DNA of 36,068 nt, from positions 1 through 36,068 of the forward strand of contig JAKPQM010000003.1 of assembly GCA_029546925.1 (NCBI GenBank), read 5' to 3'. A model generated the notes under the pieces. The model searched no databases and was not told the origin of the DNA. It saw only the letters and a program-made list of their open reading frames with translations. The stretch's first letter is position 1; every line of letters starts with the position of its first letter. This document shows, piece by piece, positions 14,809 through 23,090 of this stretch. The position numbers and the translations under genes are program-made. This DNA comes from Actinomycetes bacterium. Lineage in GTDB: Bacteria; Actinomycetota; Coriobacteriia; Coriobacteriales; Atopobiaceae.

Positions 14809-15428
14809 TGCTGCTCGTAGGTGCAACAGCGATCCTCTCGGGCGCGGCGGCGCTCCTCGCATCTGATGCCGGATCGGCGCGTCCCGTATCCTTGGGCGCG
14901 TTCGTCAAGCTGATAGAGGGCTGGAGGCGGCTTCGGCCGGTAGGGGCATACATCGAGCATGAGCGCTTGGAGAGGCGCAGGCATGCCTGCCTCGTCCAGT
15001 TGCCGACGCTTCTCGATGTGTTGACGCTCGGCCTTTCTGCAGGCCTATCCTTCGATGCCTCCCTCGAGCTCTACTGCACGCGTTATAGCGATGACCTTGC
15101 CGAGGCGCTTAAGGAGGCTATGGTATCGTGGCGCATCGGCCTGGTGTCGCGCTCCGAGGCGCTCTCAGCGCTCGCGAAGCAGCTCGATGTCGCCGCCCTC
15201 CGGCGATTCTCCTCGACGGTTTCCGAGGCGCTTGCCTTCGGATCTCCTTTGGCGGAGGTGCTCGAGCACCAAGCTCAGACCATCCGCGACGAGCATCGCT
15301 CCCATATCGAGGAGGAGATAGAGAAGGTGCCGGTCAAGATGCTCATACCCTTGGGGACCCTTATCGTCCCCGCCATGCTCCTGGCGATCCTCGGCCCGCT
15401 GATGGGGCCGGCGTTGCGAACCGTTTGA
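14808..15428 (+). CDS. tadC: TadC-like platform protein (T2SSF domain)
   Basis: This 206-residue protein is the second T2SSF platform subunit. After a short N-terminal hydrophobic segment it reads QLPTLLDVLTLGLSAGLSFD, the TadC version of the conserved F-domain start. AALRRFSSTVSEALAFGSPL follows, and the protein ends in a hydrophobic helix (VKMLIPLGTLIVPAMLLAIL). It is shorter than many TadC proteins, which often have more than 250 residues, so part of the N-terminal membrane region is reduced. The ATG at 14808 shares one base with the tadB stop. The frame is open upstream inside tadB, but the overlapping start is the natural choice. Confidence 0.88.
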   Translation: MLLVGATAILSGAAALLASDAGSARPVSLGAFVKLIEGWRRLRPVGAYIEHERLERRRHACLVQLPTLLDVLTLGLSAGLSFDASLELYCTRYSDDLAEALKEAMVSWRIGLVSRSEALSALAKQLDVAALRRFSSTVSEALAFGSPLAEVLEHQAQTIRDEHRSHIEEEIEKVPVKMLIPLGTLIVPAMLLAILGPLMGPALRTV

Positions 15429-15454
15429 AACCGCACGATGTGAAAGGAGAGAAA

Positions 15455-15640
15455 ATGGACGGCACCAGGTTGATCGATTTCTCGAAGGGACTGCTCGAGA
15501 ACGAATCGGGTCAGGGCACGACCGAGTACGCCATCCTCGTGGGCGTTCTAGTCGTCATCGCGATCCTTGCCATCCTCGCGTTCAGGGAGAAGGTCGGAGA
15601 ACTATGGAGCGCCATCGCCGAGGGCATCAATTCCCTGTAG
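15455..15640 (+). CDS. Flp-type pilin, major pilin candidate
   Basis: This 61-residue protein has a short leader, then NESGQGTTEYAILVGVLVVI. G|QGTTEY matches the G|XXXXEY site cut by Tad prepilin peptidases. After cleavage a roughly 20-residue hydrophobic helix and a short tail ending AEGINSL remain, the usual small Flp subunit. The ribosome site AAAGGAGAG is the strongest in this operon, as expected for a major subunit. No prepilin peptidase (TadV/CpaA) is in the window, so the enzyme must be encoded elsewhere. The end of the gene overlaps the next one by 37 nt. Confidence 0.93.
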   Translation: MDGTRLIDFSKGLLENESGQGTTEYAILVGVLVVIAILAILAFREKVGELWSAIAEGINSL

Positions 15641-16008
15641 CCGCCATCGCGGGAGCCTGCTTCTGCGCCGCCCTGATGCTGGCCGCCCATATGCGCGCCC
15701 CAACACCTTCCGCCGATGCGTCCGGTGTTTCTACGCTCTTGCTGGAAAGCGTTGCGGAAGCAGGGCTCGCTCCGTCGACAGAGCTCGGGATCTCATCCCA
15801 GCCGCTCGAGCAGGAGGCCGAGGAACGCCTCACCGCGTATCGTCGGGAAAGCGGATGTTCGTTGGAATGCGCAGGCTACCTCGACCTCTATGGCAACGCA
15901 TGGGGATGCCTCGTCCAAGGCGATGGGTGGGTGGAGATTCTCGTCATCCACGACGTGGCGGACGATACGTGCTCCGTCCAGACCATCCGGCTGTCCGTCC
16001 AAGAATGA
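15604..16008 (+). CDS. Unrecognised exported or anchored small protein in the Tad operon
   Basis: This 134-residue protein matches no family I recognise. It has an N-terminal hydrophobic segment (FPVAAIAGACFCAALMLAA, residues about 10-28), so it is probably secreted or anchored. The rest is soluble, with Cys residues in SGCSLECAGY, AWGCLVQ and DTCSVQT that could form disulfides. It overlaps the pilin gene by 37 nt in another frame, with GGAG just before ATG 15604, and ends 14 nt before the next pilin-like gene. Position suggests an accessory or minor pilus component; that is inference. Confidence 0.65.
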   Translation: MERHRRGHQFPVAAIAGACFCAALMLAAHMRAPTPSADASGVSTLLLESVAEAGLAPSTELGISSQPLEQEAEERLTAYRRESGCSLECAGYLDLYGNAWGCLVQGDGWVEILVIHDVADDTCSVQTIRLSVQE

Positions 16009-16022
16009 GAGGAGAAGCGATC

Positions 16023-16232
16023 ATGTTCGCGATTATGCGCAGTGCCGGCGGGCAATCCACGCTGGAGTATGCCCTCATCACGTTCGCCCTGCTGGCAAGC
16101 ATCGCAGTGCTGGGGTTGCTCATGGGCCTCATGCGGGCTCCTGCAACGTTCGAGGAAGCCATCGAGAGTTCCGCACATGTGCTGACGGGCTCCGATGCGC
16201 TCGGGACGGTCCAGGATTTGGCGGTGTTCTGA
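16023..16232 (+). CDS. Second pilin-like (pseudopilin) protein
   Basis: This 69-residue protein reads MRSAGGQSTLEYALITFALL, in which G|QSTLEY fits the same G|XXXXEY processing site as the major pilin. A hydrophobic helix follows and then a longer polar tail ending LGTVQDLAVF. The ribosome site is GAGAGGAGA, about 6 nt before ATG 16023. A longer frame extends upstream to 15567, but it runs through the preceding gene. It is probably a minor pilin or a tip/initiation subunit. Confidence 0.82.
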   Translation: MFAIMRSAGGQSTLEYALITFALLASIAVLGLLMGLMRAPATFEEAIESSAHVLTGSDALGTVQDLAVF

Positions 16233-16233
16233 G

Positions 16234-16710
16234 ATGCCTGCCACGCTCCTTGCGCGCTCCGAGGGACAAGCGACGGTCGAGGCGGCGCTTCTTATGCCCA
16301 CGCTGCTTCTTACCATGGGGCTTCTGCTGGAACCTGCGTGCCTTCTCTATACGCGCATGGTCATGGGCCAAGCTGCCGCCGAGACGGCACGGCTGCTCGT
16401 CACCTCCTCGGATCCTCCCGAGATACCCAAGCAGTTCTGCCTGCGGCGTCTCGCGGCGATTCCCGAGGTGAGCTTGTTCCATGTGGGCGGATCCGATGAT
16501 TGGGATATAGAGCTCTCGAATGATGAGGGGGCGGTGAGCGTGTCGATACGCGGCCATGCGCGCCCGTTGCCGCTGCTCGGCCTGCTTGCAAGCGGTGTTC
16601 TTGGATGCGACGGAGAGGGCGTCATCCTCTCGGTTCGCTATGAGGCGGCGCTTCGGCCATCGTGGTTGGGAGGTGACGCCCATGACTGGGCAGCCGTCTG
16701 GGACAGATAG
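16234..16710 (+). CDS. TadE-like minor pilin
   Basis: This 158-residue protein begins MPATLLARSEGQATVEAALL. The EGQATVEAALLMP motif, with Glu at position 5 of the mature helix, is typical of TadE/TadF pseudopilins. A single N-terminal helix is followed by a soluble domain. The start ATG lies 1 nt after the previous stop, so translation is probably coupled; the upstream in-frame start at 16195 lies inside the previous gene. The 3' end overlaps the TadG-like gene by 29 nt. Confidence 0.82.
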   Translation: MPATLLARSEGQATVEAALLMPTLLLTMGLLLEPACLLYTRMVMGQAAAETARLLVTSSDPPEIPKQFCLRRLAAIPEVSLFHVGGSDDWDIELSNDEGAVSVSIRGHARPLPLLGLLASGVLGCDGEGVILSVRYEAALRPSWLGGDAHDWAAVWDR

Positions 16711-18733
16711 AAGGAGCGTGCACCCCCTATCCCTGTTCCTTGATGACGAGGGCGGCTATACGACGGTCGCCCTAGCCCTCGCGCTGCTTTTGAGCATCAC
16801 GCTCGTGTTCTTCGCGGGGCGGATCCAGTGGAGCCTCTCACGTGCAGCCGAGGTGCAGGAAGTCGCCGATGCCTGCTCCATGGCGGGGTCGAATGTGGTC
16901 TCGAGGTACGCGACCTGCGCACAGGTATGCGACGCGCTCATCCTCTCCATGGGGCTCGCCGGGTTGGTGACCTGCGGGGCCGCGTTGGTCCTCTCGGCAG
17001 TTCCCGGAGCAGGCCCGCTGGCAGCAGAGACCCTCGAGAAGGGTACCTCGATCCTCGAAGCGCGCTCCGATTTCGCCCAGAGCGCCGTGCGCGGCCTCTC
17101 CGCGCTCGAAAGGCTCGTGCCCACGCTGGTCATGCTCAACTCGATTGCAACGGTCGAGGCGAACGAGGAGGAGGGCCTGTCGTATGCGGGGATCGCCGTC
17201 CCCATCCCGCTCGAGGGGTGCAGCGACTTCTCCGGCCTCGAGACGGAGATCGACACCGGTGCGCTCGAGCGGAAGGCACGCGAGATGCAGGAGGCAAGCG
17301 AACGCATCGAGGATGCCCGCGCGCGTGCGAACGATGCTCTCATGAGGGGATGGATGGCCGATTGCGGGCAACGGCCCCGCTGCATGCGCGAACGGGCCCG
17401 CACGCTTGCGCACCTGACGGATCGGCAGAATCCGGACTATGCGAGTTTCGAGTCCTGGACCTTCGGAGCTGCGCTCGTCCGTGCGCGGACCTATTATCCG
17501 GTGAGGAGGAACCTCGACGTTCCCGAGAACGGAACCGTGGAGGCGCTGGTCGATTCGTGTGCCCGGAAGGCGTTCTACGACTATGCGATCGAGCAGCTCT
17601 CGATGGCTTTTTACACCGAGCGGGCAGACGGGGGCGTTGATATGCAGCTTCCCGAGCTCCCTCATAACACGACCGAGGCACGCTCCACCAGCCTCTATAC
17701 CGAGGTCCGCTGGCCATGTACGGCTGAGGATGGACGCATGCTGCATGCGACGCTCTCGTGTCCGGGCGCGTCGGGTCCTGCCGACGGCTTTGCCTCGCTT
17801 GCCCAACTCGATGCAGGGGATGTGTCGCGCTGCGAGATCTGCCAGATGGACATAGTCGATATGGGCAGGGTTGCCGCTGCATCGACGAGCATCGACAACG
17901 GATTCGAGCACTACTGGAGGGAAGTCGTGAGGGCATCTCGTGATTACGAGCAGGCACGCAACGAGGGCGCCCTCGCGGAAGCCCAGATCAAAGGTACCGC
18001 CCAAGAGGGTACCGACTTGTTTGGGGAGGCCTTGGACCGGCTCAGCGTTCCGCGTCCCCATATCGTTCCGCCCGGTGCATGGGGATGCGTGGCGCTTGTC
18101 GTGCGGATGGATGCGGAGGAGGTTCCCGCAAGCCTGGGAAGGGCGTTTCTGGATGCTGCTGAGCTGCCGCCTGGCGCAGCCCTCTCAGCCGCTATGCTTG
18201 CGCCGGACGAATCCCAAGAGGGCAATTCGGTTCTCGCGCACCTATTCGACGGCCTTTCCACCCGCAATCCCGCGCTGTTCGGGGTGCTGGGCGAGGCCGG
18301 ACGTCTTTGGGGGAGGCTGATCGAGTCATATGGCTCCTCGTATGGAAGGCTCGCCCAAAGCTCAGCGGATTTCCTTGCCCAGGTTGACGGGGTGTTCGGC
18401 GGCTCGGTCGGCGCTTGGGTGCACGATACCGTTGAGGAGTTGGTGAGGGGCGCAGGTTTGGAACCCAGCGATATACGCATGCTCAAACCCGTCTTGGTTT
18501 CGTCTGCCGAGGTGTTCGAGGGCGCAGGATTGGGAGGCATCGCCCGGGCGCAGCAGCTTATCCTCGCGCTCGGACAGCCTCCTGATATCGCCTCCATCGT
18601 CCGTGCGCTCGGCGTCGATGTCCCCGGAGGTCTGGGGGAGGCCGCCATCGCCATCGCCGAGCTGCCTATCCCGGGGACGGATCTGGCCATTCCACTCGAG
18701 GTGGATCTCTCCGAACTGGCCGGTGCGCCATGA
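16682..18733 (+). CDS. TadG-like Flp pilus protein, large
   Basis: This 683-residue protein starts with a short cytoplasmic part, then EGGYTTVALALALLLSITLV, the N-terminal helix of the putative Flp-pilus assembly TadG/Tad family. A second hydrophobic stretch lies around residues 85-107 (GLAGLVTCGAALVLSAVPG). The remainder is a large, mostly soluble region with several Cys, for example SRCEICQMDIVDM, and long charged helical segments. It is probably a surface or pilus-associated component; the C-terminal part matches nothing I recognise. The start is ATG 16682 with GGGAGGTG upstream inside the previous gene. The last 4 nt overlap the next gene (ATGA). Confidence 0.8.
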   Translation: MTGQPSGTDRRSVHPLSLFLDDEGGYTTVALALALLLSITLVFFAGRIQWSLSRAAEVQEVADACSMAGSNVVSRYATCAQVCDALILSMGLAGLVTCGAALVLSAVPGAGPLAAETLEKGTSILEARSDFAQSAVRGLSALERLVPTLVMLNSIATVEANEEEGLSYAGIAVPIPLEGCSDFSGLETEIDTGALERKAREMQEASERIEDARARANDALMRGWMADCGQRPRCMRERARTLAHLTDRQNPDYASFESWTFGAALVRARTYYPVRRNLDVPENGTVEALVDSCARKAFYDYAIEQLSMAFYTERADGGVDMQLPELPHNTTEARSTSLYTEVRWPCTAEDGRMLHATLSCPGASGPADGFASLAQLDAGDVSRCEICQMDIVDMGRVAAASTSIDNGFEHYWREVVRASRDYEQARNEGALAEAQIKGTAQEGTDLFGEALDRLSVPRPHIVPPGAWGCVALVVRMDAEEVPASLGRAFLDAAELPPGAALSAAMLAPDESQEGNSVLAHLFDGLSTRNPALFGVLGEAGRLWGRLIESYGSSYGRLAQSSADFLAQVDGVFGGSVGAWVHDTVEELVRGAGLEPSDIRMLKPVLVSSAEVFEGAGLGGIARAQQLILALGQPPDIASIVRALGVDVPGGLGEAAIAIAELPIPGTDLAIPLEVDLSELAGAP

Positions 18734-19206
18734 GGATGCTCGGGAAGAACCCGCTCCGCCCCGAATCGGGCCAGATGAGCGTCGAAGTCGCGGTGATCAT
18801 CCCCCTTGCGCTTGTGGTCGCGATCACCATGGCAAACATCATGGAGTATCTGGCCTGCTGTGCCCTGTTCGACAGGGCGAGCTTGGATGCCGTGCTCGCG
18901 CATGGGGTATCCCCCGCAGGCCTTCAGACGGAGCTTGCGGCAGTCGCGGAGGTGGAATCTGCCATCGAGGAGGCCATGGGCGAGAATCCGGCTATCTCCA
19001 TCGAGGTGTCTGCGACCGCGCTGTCCTCTCCATCGGGCTCCCTGGTGAGCTTGAGTCCGCATCTGACACGCTTCACCTGTGCCTTGCGCTTCAGGCCATG
19101 GCCCCAACACCTGCGTCTTGCCGGCGTTTCCATGGATGCGCCGTTCGAGATCGTCCATACGAGATCATTGGTCGTCGACCGATATAGACCGGGAGTGGTG
19201 ATGTAG
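18730..19206 (+). CDS. TadE/TadF-like minor pilin, second copy
   Basis: This 158-residue protein carries PESGQMSVEVAVIIPLALVV near the N-terminus, the TadE-type processing motif and helix with Glu at position 5. The soluble domain has no recognisable motif. The ATGA overlap with the TadG-like gene shows coupling. Tad loci often carry TadE, TadF and TadG as a trio, and this one fills the remaining slot. It resembles the first TadE-like protein in layout but not closely in sequence. Confidence 0.8.
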   Translation: MRMLGKNPLRPESGQMSVEVAVIIPLALVVAITMANIMEYLACCALFDRASLDAVLAHGVSPAGLQTELAAVAEVESAIEEAMGENPAISIEVSATALSSPSGSLVSLSPHLTRFTCALRFRPWPQHLRLAGVSMDAPFEIVHTRSLVVDRYRPGVVM

Positions 19207-19551
19207 ATGTGCCGTGTGAGCTTGTCGGCAGATTCGAGACCGCATGAGGCCATCGCTTTCCAGGTGCTGGCCACGTGGTTCAAGCGCCTCAAAGGCCTCT
19301 TGGGAACATCCGACGATGCCGATCCCGTCGCCTTGGTGCGCTGCGGATCTATCCATACTTTTACGATGTCCTATCCCATCGACATCGCCTTCGTCGATGA
19401 GGGCGGCTGGATCCTCGATACCGTCAGATTCCTTGCCCCCAATAGGATCGTCTCAAACCCCGATGCGTTCATCACGCTGGAAAGGCCCGCTGCCGAGGAT
19501 CCGTGGTTCGAGGAGGGGGAGCGCTTGAGCATGTGCTGTGTCACGAATTGA
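19207..19551 (+). CDS. DUF192 family protein
   Basis: This 114-residue protein shows the DUF192 pattern: LATWFKRLKGLLGTSD, then CGSIHTFTMSYPIDIAFVDEG and VRFLAPNRIV. Its role is unknown, though members recur in or beside Tad loci of Gram-positive bacteria. ATG 19207 directly follows the stop of the TadE-like gene, so it belongs to the operon. There is no signal peptide here, unlike many DUF192 proteins. Confidence 0.85.
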   Translation: MCRVSLSADSRPHEAIAFQVLATWFKRLKGLLGTSDDADPVALVRCGSIHTFTMSYPIDIAFVDEGGWILDTVRFLAPNRIVSNPDAFITLERPAAEDPWFEEGERLSMCCVTN

Positions 19552-19567
19552 CGGGGAAAGGATAAAA

Positions 19568-20038
19568 ATGGGATCGTTCGGAACCAAGATCTGCCCGCAG
19601 TGCGGACAGGAGCTGTTCAGCGACATGGCAGTGTGCTATGGCTGCCTCTATTCATTCGAAAGCCGCGCCCCCGATGGTTCGAATCCGCTCTTATCATTAC
19701 CGGATATCGATGGGGAGGAAGGGGGTATGCCCGCTGCAGCCGAGGATACGCCGAGTATGATGCTGCGCATCTCGACGGATGATGCCCAGACGACCATCCC
19801 GGTTCCCGCAAGCGGTCTCACTATAGGCCGCGACGTCCTTTGCGATGTCGTGCTCAAGTCACGTGCGGTATCCAAACGCCATGTGCGCATCGTCCCCTTG
19901 AGCTCGGCGGTCATCGTCGAGGATCTCGGCTCGACGAACCCCGCGTGCTACAAGGGCCGCGATATCGGCGAGGCGGCAGTCGTCCATGTGGGAGAGGACT
20001 TCGATATCTGCGGGGCGACGTTCACGGTCGTGGCATGA
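19568..20038 (+). CDS. Zinc-ribbon and FHA domain protein
   Basis: This 156-residue protein has an N-terminal CPQCGQELFSDMAVCYGC zinc ribbon and a C-terminal forkhead-associated domain. The phosphothreonine-binding signature is visible as LTIGRDVLCDVVL, SRAVSKRHVRI and DLGSTNP. FHA domains dock phosphorylated partners of Ser/Thr kinases, so this protein may link pilus assembly to kinase signalling; that is inference from position as last gene of the Tad operon. The start is ATG 19568 after GGAAAGGA; an in-frame start at 19538 lies inside the DUF192 gene. Confidence 0.9.
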   Translation: MGSFGTKICPQCGQELFSDMAVCYGCLYSFESRAPDGSNPLLSLPDIDGEEGGMPAAAEDTPSMMLRISTDDAQTTIPVPASGLTIGRDVLCDVVLKSRAVSKRHVRIVPLSSAVIVEDLGSTNPACYKGRDIGEAAVVHVGEDFDICGATFTVVA

Positions 20039-20171
20039 GCCGGCAGTGCCCGCCGCTTGGGTGAGATCGATGAGCGCAGCGTCCCGCTGCAGGAGACTGT
20101 AAGGAGTGCGCACCCATAGGGTATGCTTGTACAGAGCACGTCTGTCCATGCATTATTTGGGAGGTGGTGCC

Positions 20172-22163
20172 ATGACAGCTCGTCGGGCACACATCACGAG
20201 CGCACTTATCATCTGCACCCTCATGCTTGCCGTGAATCTGGGGATCGCCGCGCCTGCTTACGCGCGCGAGTACTCGATTCCACAGGTGGATATCGATGCT
20301 ACGGTAACGGTCGATGGATCCATCGAGGTCCGTGAGGAACGCGTCTTCTCCTTCGATGGCAGCTTCAACGGCGTGTATTGGAACCTGCCCCAAGGCGAAT
20401 TCCAAGGTCGCACCGTCACCGTGGATGTCATTTCCGCAGGGGAGATCGCGGCCGGCAAGGAGACCGCCTACGAGCTCACTAACTCCGGCGACAATCACAC
20501 CTACTCCATCGAGGGGTATGGGTCGGGCCTGCGTCTCAAGATCTATTCCCGCCACAGCGATGAGGATGCGCGTTTCGTCATCACGTATCGCATCAACAAT
20601 GTGGTCCTGCGCCATGCCGATGTCGCCGAGCTTTACTGGCAGTTCGTCACCGAAGGATGGGAGGAGGAGTCGCAGAATATCACCTGCACGGTTCACCTCC
20701 CGGTTCCCGAGGGCCAGTCGGTCGTGCCCGAGGACAACGTACGGGCGTGGGGCCACGGCCCCATCGATGCGTCGCTCGCCTTCTCGGGCAACGATATCGT
20801 CTACACCGTTCCCGGCGTAGGCGGGTCCGAGTTCGCCGAGGCGCGCGTGGTCTTCCCCGAGTCGTGGCTTCCCAATGCCGAGCAGGATTCCTCCTCGGCT
20901 CTTGCGTCCATCCTCCAGGAAGAGCAGCGCGCGGCAGACGAAGCCAACAGGAAGCGCGCTACCGCCCGCGTTGTCTATTTCGGCTCGATGGTCGTTGCCG
21001 GTGGTGCGGCAGTAGGCTCGTTCATCCTCGCCCGTTCCAAGCGCAAGGCCTACAAGGAAGCCCTCAAAACCCAGTTCGACGATGACTACTTCCGCGATGT
21101 GCCCACCGATGACCACCCCGCGGTTCTCGGGGCTCTCTACCATGGCGGATCTGTCCGCCCCGAGTCCTTCACGGCAACGCTCATGGAGCTCACCGATTCG
21201 GGCAATATCGCCCTCCAACACGTGAAGACCAGCCATGAGGGTTTTCTCGGTCCGCGTATCGAAGAGGATTACCGCCTTGTCCTCAACAAACCGCTTGACC
21301 CTGCGCAGCCCGATGCCACGAGAACCGAGCGCGATGCCAAGAAGATCAACCGCAAGGCGCTCTATCTCATGTTCGACAAGGTCGCGCGCAACATGACAAA
21401 CGAGAAGCTTCCATCCAGCCCCTATCCGCCGCTGTACTTCTCGAGTATCCAGAAGTATGCCAAGAAGCATGCATCAGATTACGAGCAGGCCTACGACTCA
21501 TGGTCCAACACGGTCGAAGGTATATTCGAGAGCCGTTTTACCATGGGTGATACCGTGGTCAAGCCTCCCACCCCGCTCATTGCCGCAGGGGTTGCCGATG
21601 TCGTGCTCGCGCATCTCTTCTTCCCCATCTCCCTGTCCTTCGGCATGCCCATAGGGCTCGTCGCCGCTTTCACCGTGCCGCTCCTAGCGAGCGGCATCTA
21701 CGCGATTGTGTGTGGCGCGAGCAGGGAGCGTGCCAACGAGGAGGGTCGGGAGGTCAAGGCCAAGCTCAAGGCGCTGCGGCGTTGGCTCAGAGATTTCACG
21801 TTCCTCAACGAGGCGATCCCCACCGATGTCATCCTCTGGAACCGCCTGCTCGTGATGGCCGTTGTCCTCGGTGTCGCCGAAGAGGTCATCTCACAGCTCG
21901 AGACAGTGCTGCCCGAGGTTATCCATAGCGAATACATGAGACCCATGTATGGCTGGTACTATGTTTCTTCGACTCCGGGTGGCAATCTCAGCCTCAGCCC
22001 CGCCCGTGCGTTCGCCTCTGCGGTTTCCACGGCACATTCCGTCTCCACGGCATCTATGGCCGGCTCCAGCTGGAGCTCCGGCGGCGGAGGTGGAGGAGGT
22101 TTCTCCGGCGGCGGCGGTGGAGGCTTCGGCGGCGGTGGCGGAGGCGGCGGCGGCGCCTTCTAG
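20172..22163 (+). CDS. DUF2207 membrane protein with Gly-rich C-terminus
   Basis: This 663-residue protein has a cleavable signal (LMLAVNLGIAAPAYA), then a DUF2207 extracellular domain. That domain begins REYSIPQVDIDATVTVDGSI and includes VYWNLPQGEF, which is typical of the family. A membrane helix lies around residues 274-290, then a cytoplasmic region, a pair of helices near residues 475-515, and a C-terminal tail of almost pure Gly with a few Ser and Phe. Such tails are common in DUF2207 (YciQ-like) proteins. Function is unknown. ATG 20172 has GGGAGGTGG upstream; a start at 20106 would bury the signal peptide. It lies in a separate unit after the Tad operon. Confidence 0.85.
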   Translation: MTARRAHITSALIICTLMLAVNLGIAAPAYAREYSIPQVDIDATVTVDGSIEVREERVFSFDGSFNGVYWNLPQGEFQGRTVTVDVISAGEIAAGKETAYELTNSGDNHTYSIEGYGSGLRLKIYSRHSDEDARFVITYRINNVVLRHADVAELYWQFVTEGWEEESQNITCTVHLPVPEGQSVVPEDNVRAWGHGPIDASLAFSGNDIVYTVPGVGGSEFAEARVVFPESWLPNAEQDSSSALASILQEEQRAADEANRKRATARVVYFGSMVVAGGAAVGSFILARSKRKAYKEALKTQFDDDYFRDVPTDDHPAVLGALYHGGSVRPESFTATLMELTDSGNIALQHVKTSHEGFLGPRIEEDYRLVLNKPLDPAQPDATRTERDAKKINRKALYLMFDKVARNMTNEKLPSSPYPPLYFSSIQKYAKKHASDYEQAYDSWSNTVEGIFESRFTMGDTVVKPPTPLIAAGVADVVLAHLFFPISLSFGMPIGLVAAFTVPLLASGIYAIVCGASRERANEEGREVKAKLKALRRWLRDFTFLNEAIPTDVILWNRLLVMAVVLGVAEEVISQLETVLPEVIHSEYMRPMYGWYYVSSTPGGNLSLSPARAFASAVSTAHSVSTASMAGSSWSSGGGGGGGFSGGGGGGFGGGGGGGGGAF

Positions 22164-22183
22164 CGCTTCGCGCGCGTACAGAT

Positions 22184-22987
22184 CTAGAGCGCTCTCTCCG
22201 CCGCGGAAATAGTTGCAACGTTGGCCTGCTCGACATCATTGAGCAGGCCGCTTTGCGCGTCGAACTCTTCGGGCGTATAGCGCCGCTCGTACCAGTCCTG
22301 ACCGTCGAAATAGGCTTGGAGGGTCGAATCGTTGAAACCGCGTCCGTGGCGGGCGTAGATCTCATTGCGGGCGATCTCGAGATCCCATTCGGTGAGATCT
22401 TCGAGCTCCTCGGCGGTGTAGAGATGCGTATCGCTGTCGGGAAGGACGAAGCCGCTCTCGTTCTCGGAATCCTTCCCATCTTCTTCCGTGTCATCGCCAT
22501 ATGCGATGACGGCTTCCTCTGTTCTAGGATTGTCCTGCGCCGAGAGCTCTTGGATGGGAGGGATAGCGCCGATAGGGGGGCTTTCCTCGTTGGGATCCCG
22601 CTCGGCGATCGTGGGGGTAGGAGAGGGCGCAGGTTTTATGATGCGGGGCAGAATCACCAGAAGGAGCGCTGCAAGCGCCAAGGCTCCCAACATGGCGATG
22701 ACGAACGTGCTGGATCGTGCATCCTTGCGGCTCGTGCTGTAGTTGCGCTTCACAGGAGAGACGCCCACGGGTGCCGCATCCTGTTCCTCGGTTCGTGCGG
22801 CAGGGCGGGCGGCGGTGTGCTTGATCTCGTCGAGGGATTTGAGGGCGGCCTCGGCCTCGGCGTCTGCGCGCGCCTTGTCCTCGTCGCTCATGAACGGCTG
22901 GATGACGGCGGAGCCGCAATGCGGGCAGAACGCCACGCCATCTTCGACTGTCCGACCGCAACTCGAGCAGATCATGCCTGAGTCCAT
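22184..22987 (-). CDS. Zinc-ribbon membrane protein with YARHG domain
   Basis: This 267-residue protein has a zinc ribbon at the N-terminus (CSSCGRTVEDGVAFCPHCG) and a charged linker. A single membrane helix follows at about residues 97-115 (VIAMLGALALAALLLVILP), then an acidic disordered stretch and a C-terminal YARHG domain (EIYARHGRGF, then FDGQDWYERRY). The topology suggests zinc ribbon inside and YARHG outside. YARHG domains are common in Gram-positive surface proteins of unknown role. The start is ATG 22987; an in-frame ATG at 22975 is equally possible because neither has a strong ribosome site. It ends 20 nt from the convergent DUF2207 gene. Confidence 0.85.
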   Translation of the reverse strand: MDSGMICSSCGRTVEDGVAFCPHCGSAVIQPFMSDEDKARADAEAEAALKSLDEIKHTAARPAARTEEQDAAPVGVSPVKRNYSTSRKDARSSTFVIAMLGALALAALLLVILPRIIKPAPSPTPTIAERDPNEESPPIGAIPPIQELSAQDNPRTEEAVIAYGDDTEEDGKDSENESGFVLPDSDTHLYTAEELEDLTEWDLEIARNEIYARHGRGFNDSTLQAYFDGQDWYERRYTPEEFDAQSGLLNDVEQANVATISAAERAL

Positions 22988-23090
22988 CCTAGGAGACGAG
23001 AGGCCATTTCCAAACGAGCATCTTTACCATACCATGCCGCAGTCGAAAAGCGCAGCGTTCCATATTTCTTCCGTCAGGGGGCGTGCGAGC

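Noticed and set aside
22070-22160. Gly-rich C-terminus of the DUF2207 protein as something novel
   Set aside because: Such tails are a common feature of this family.
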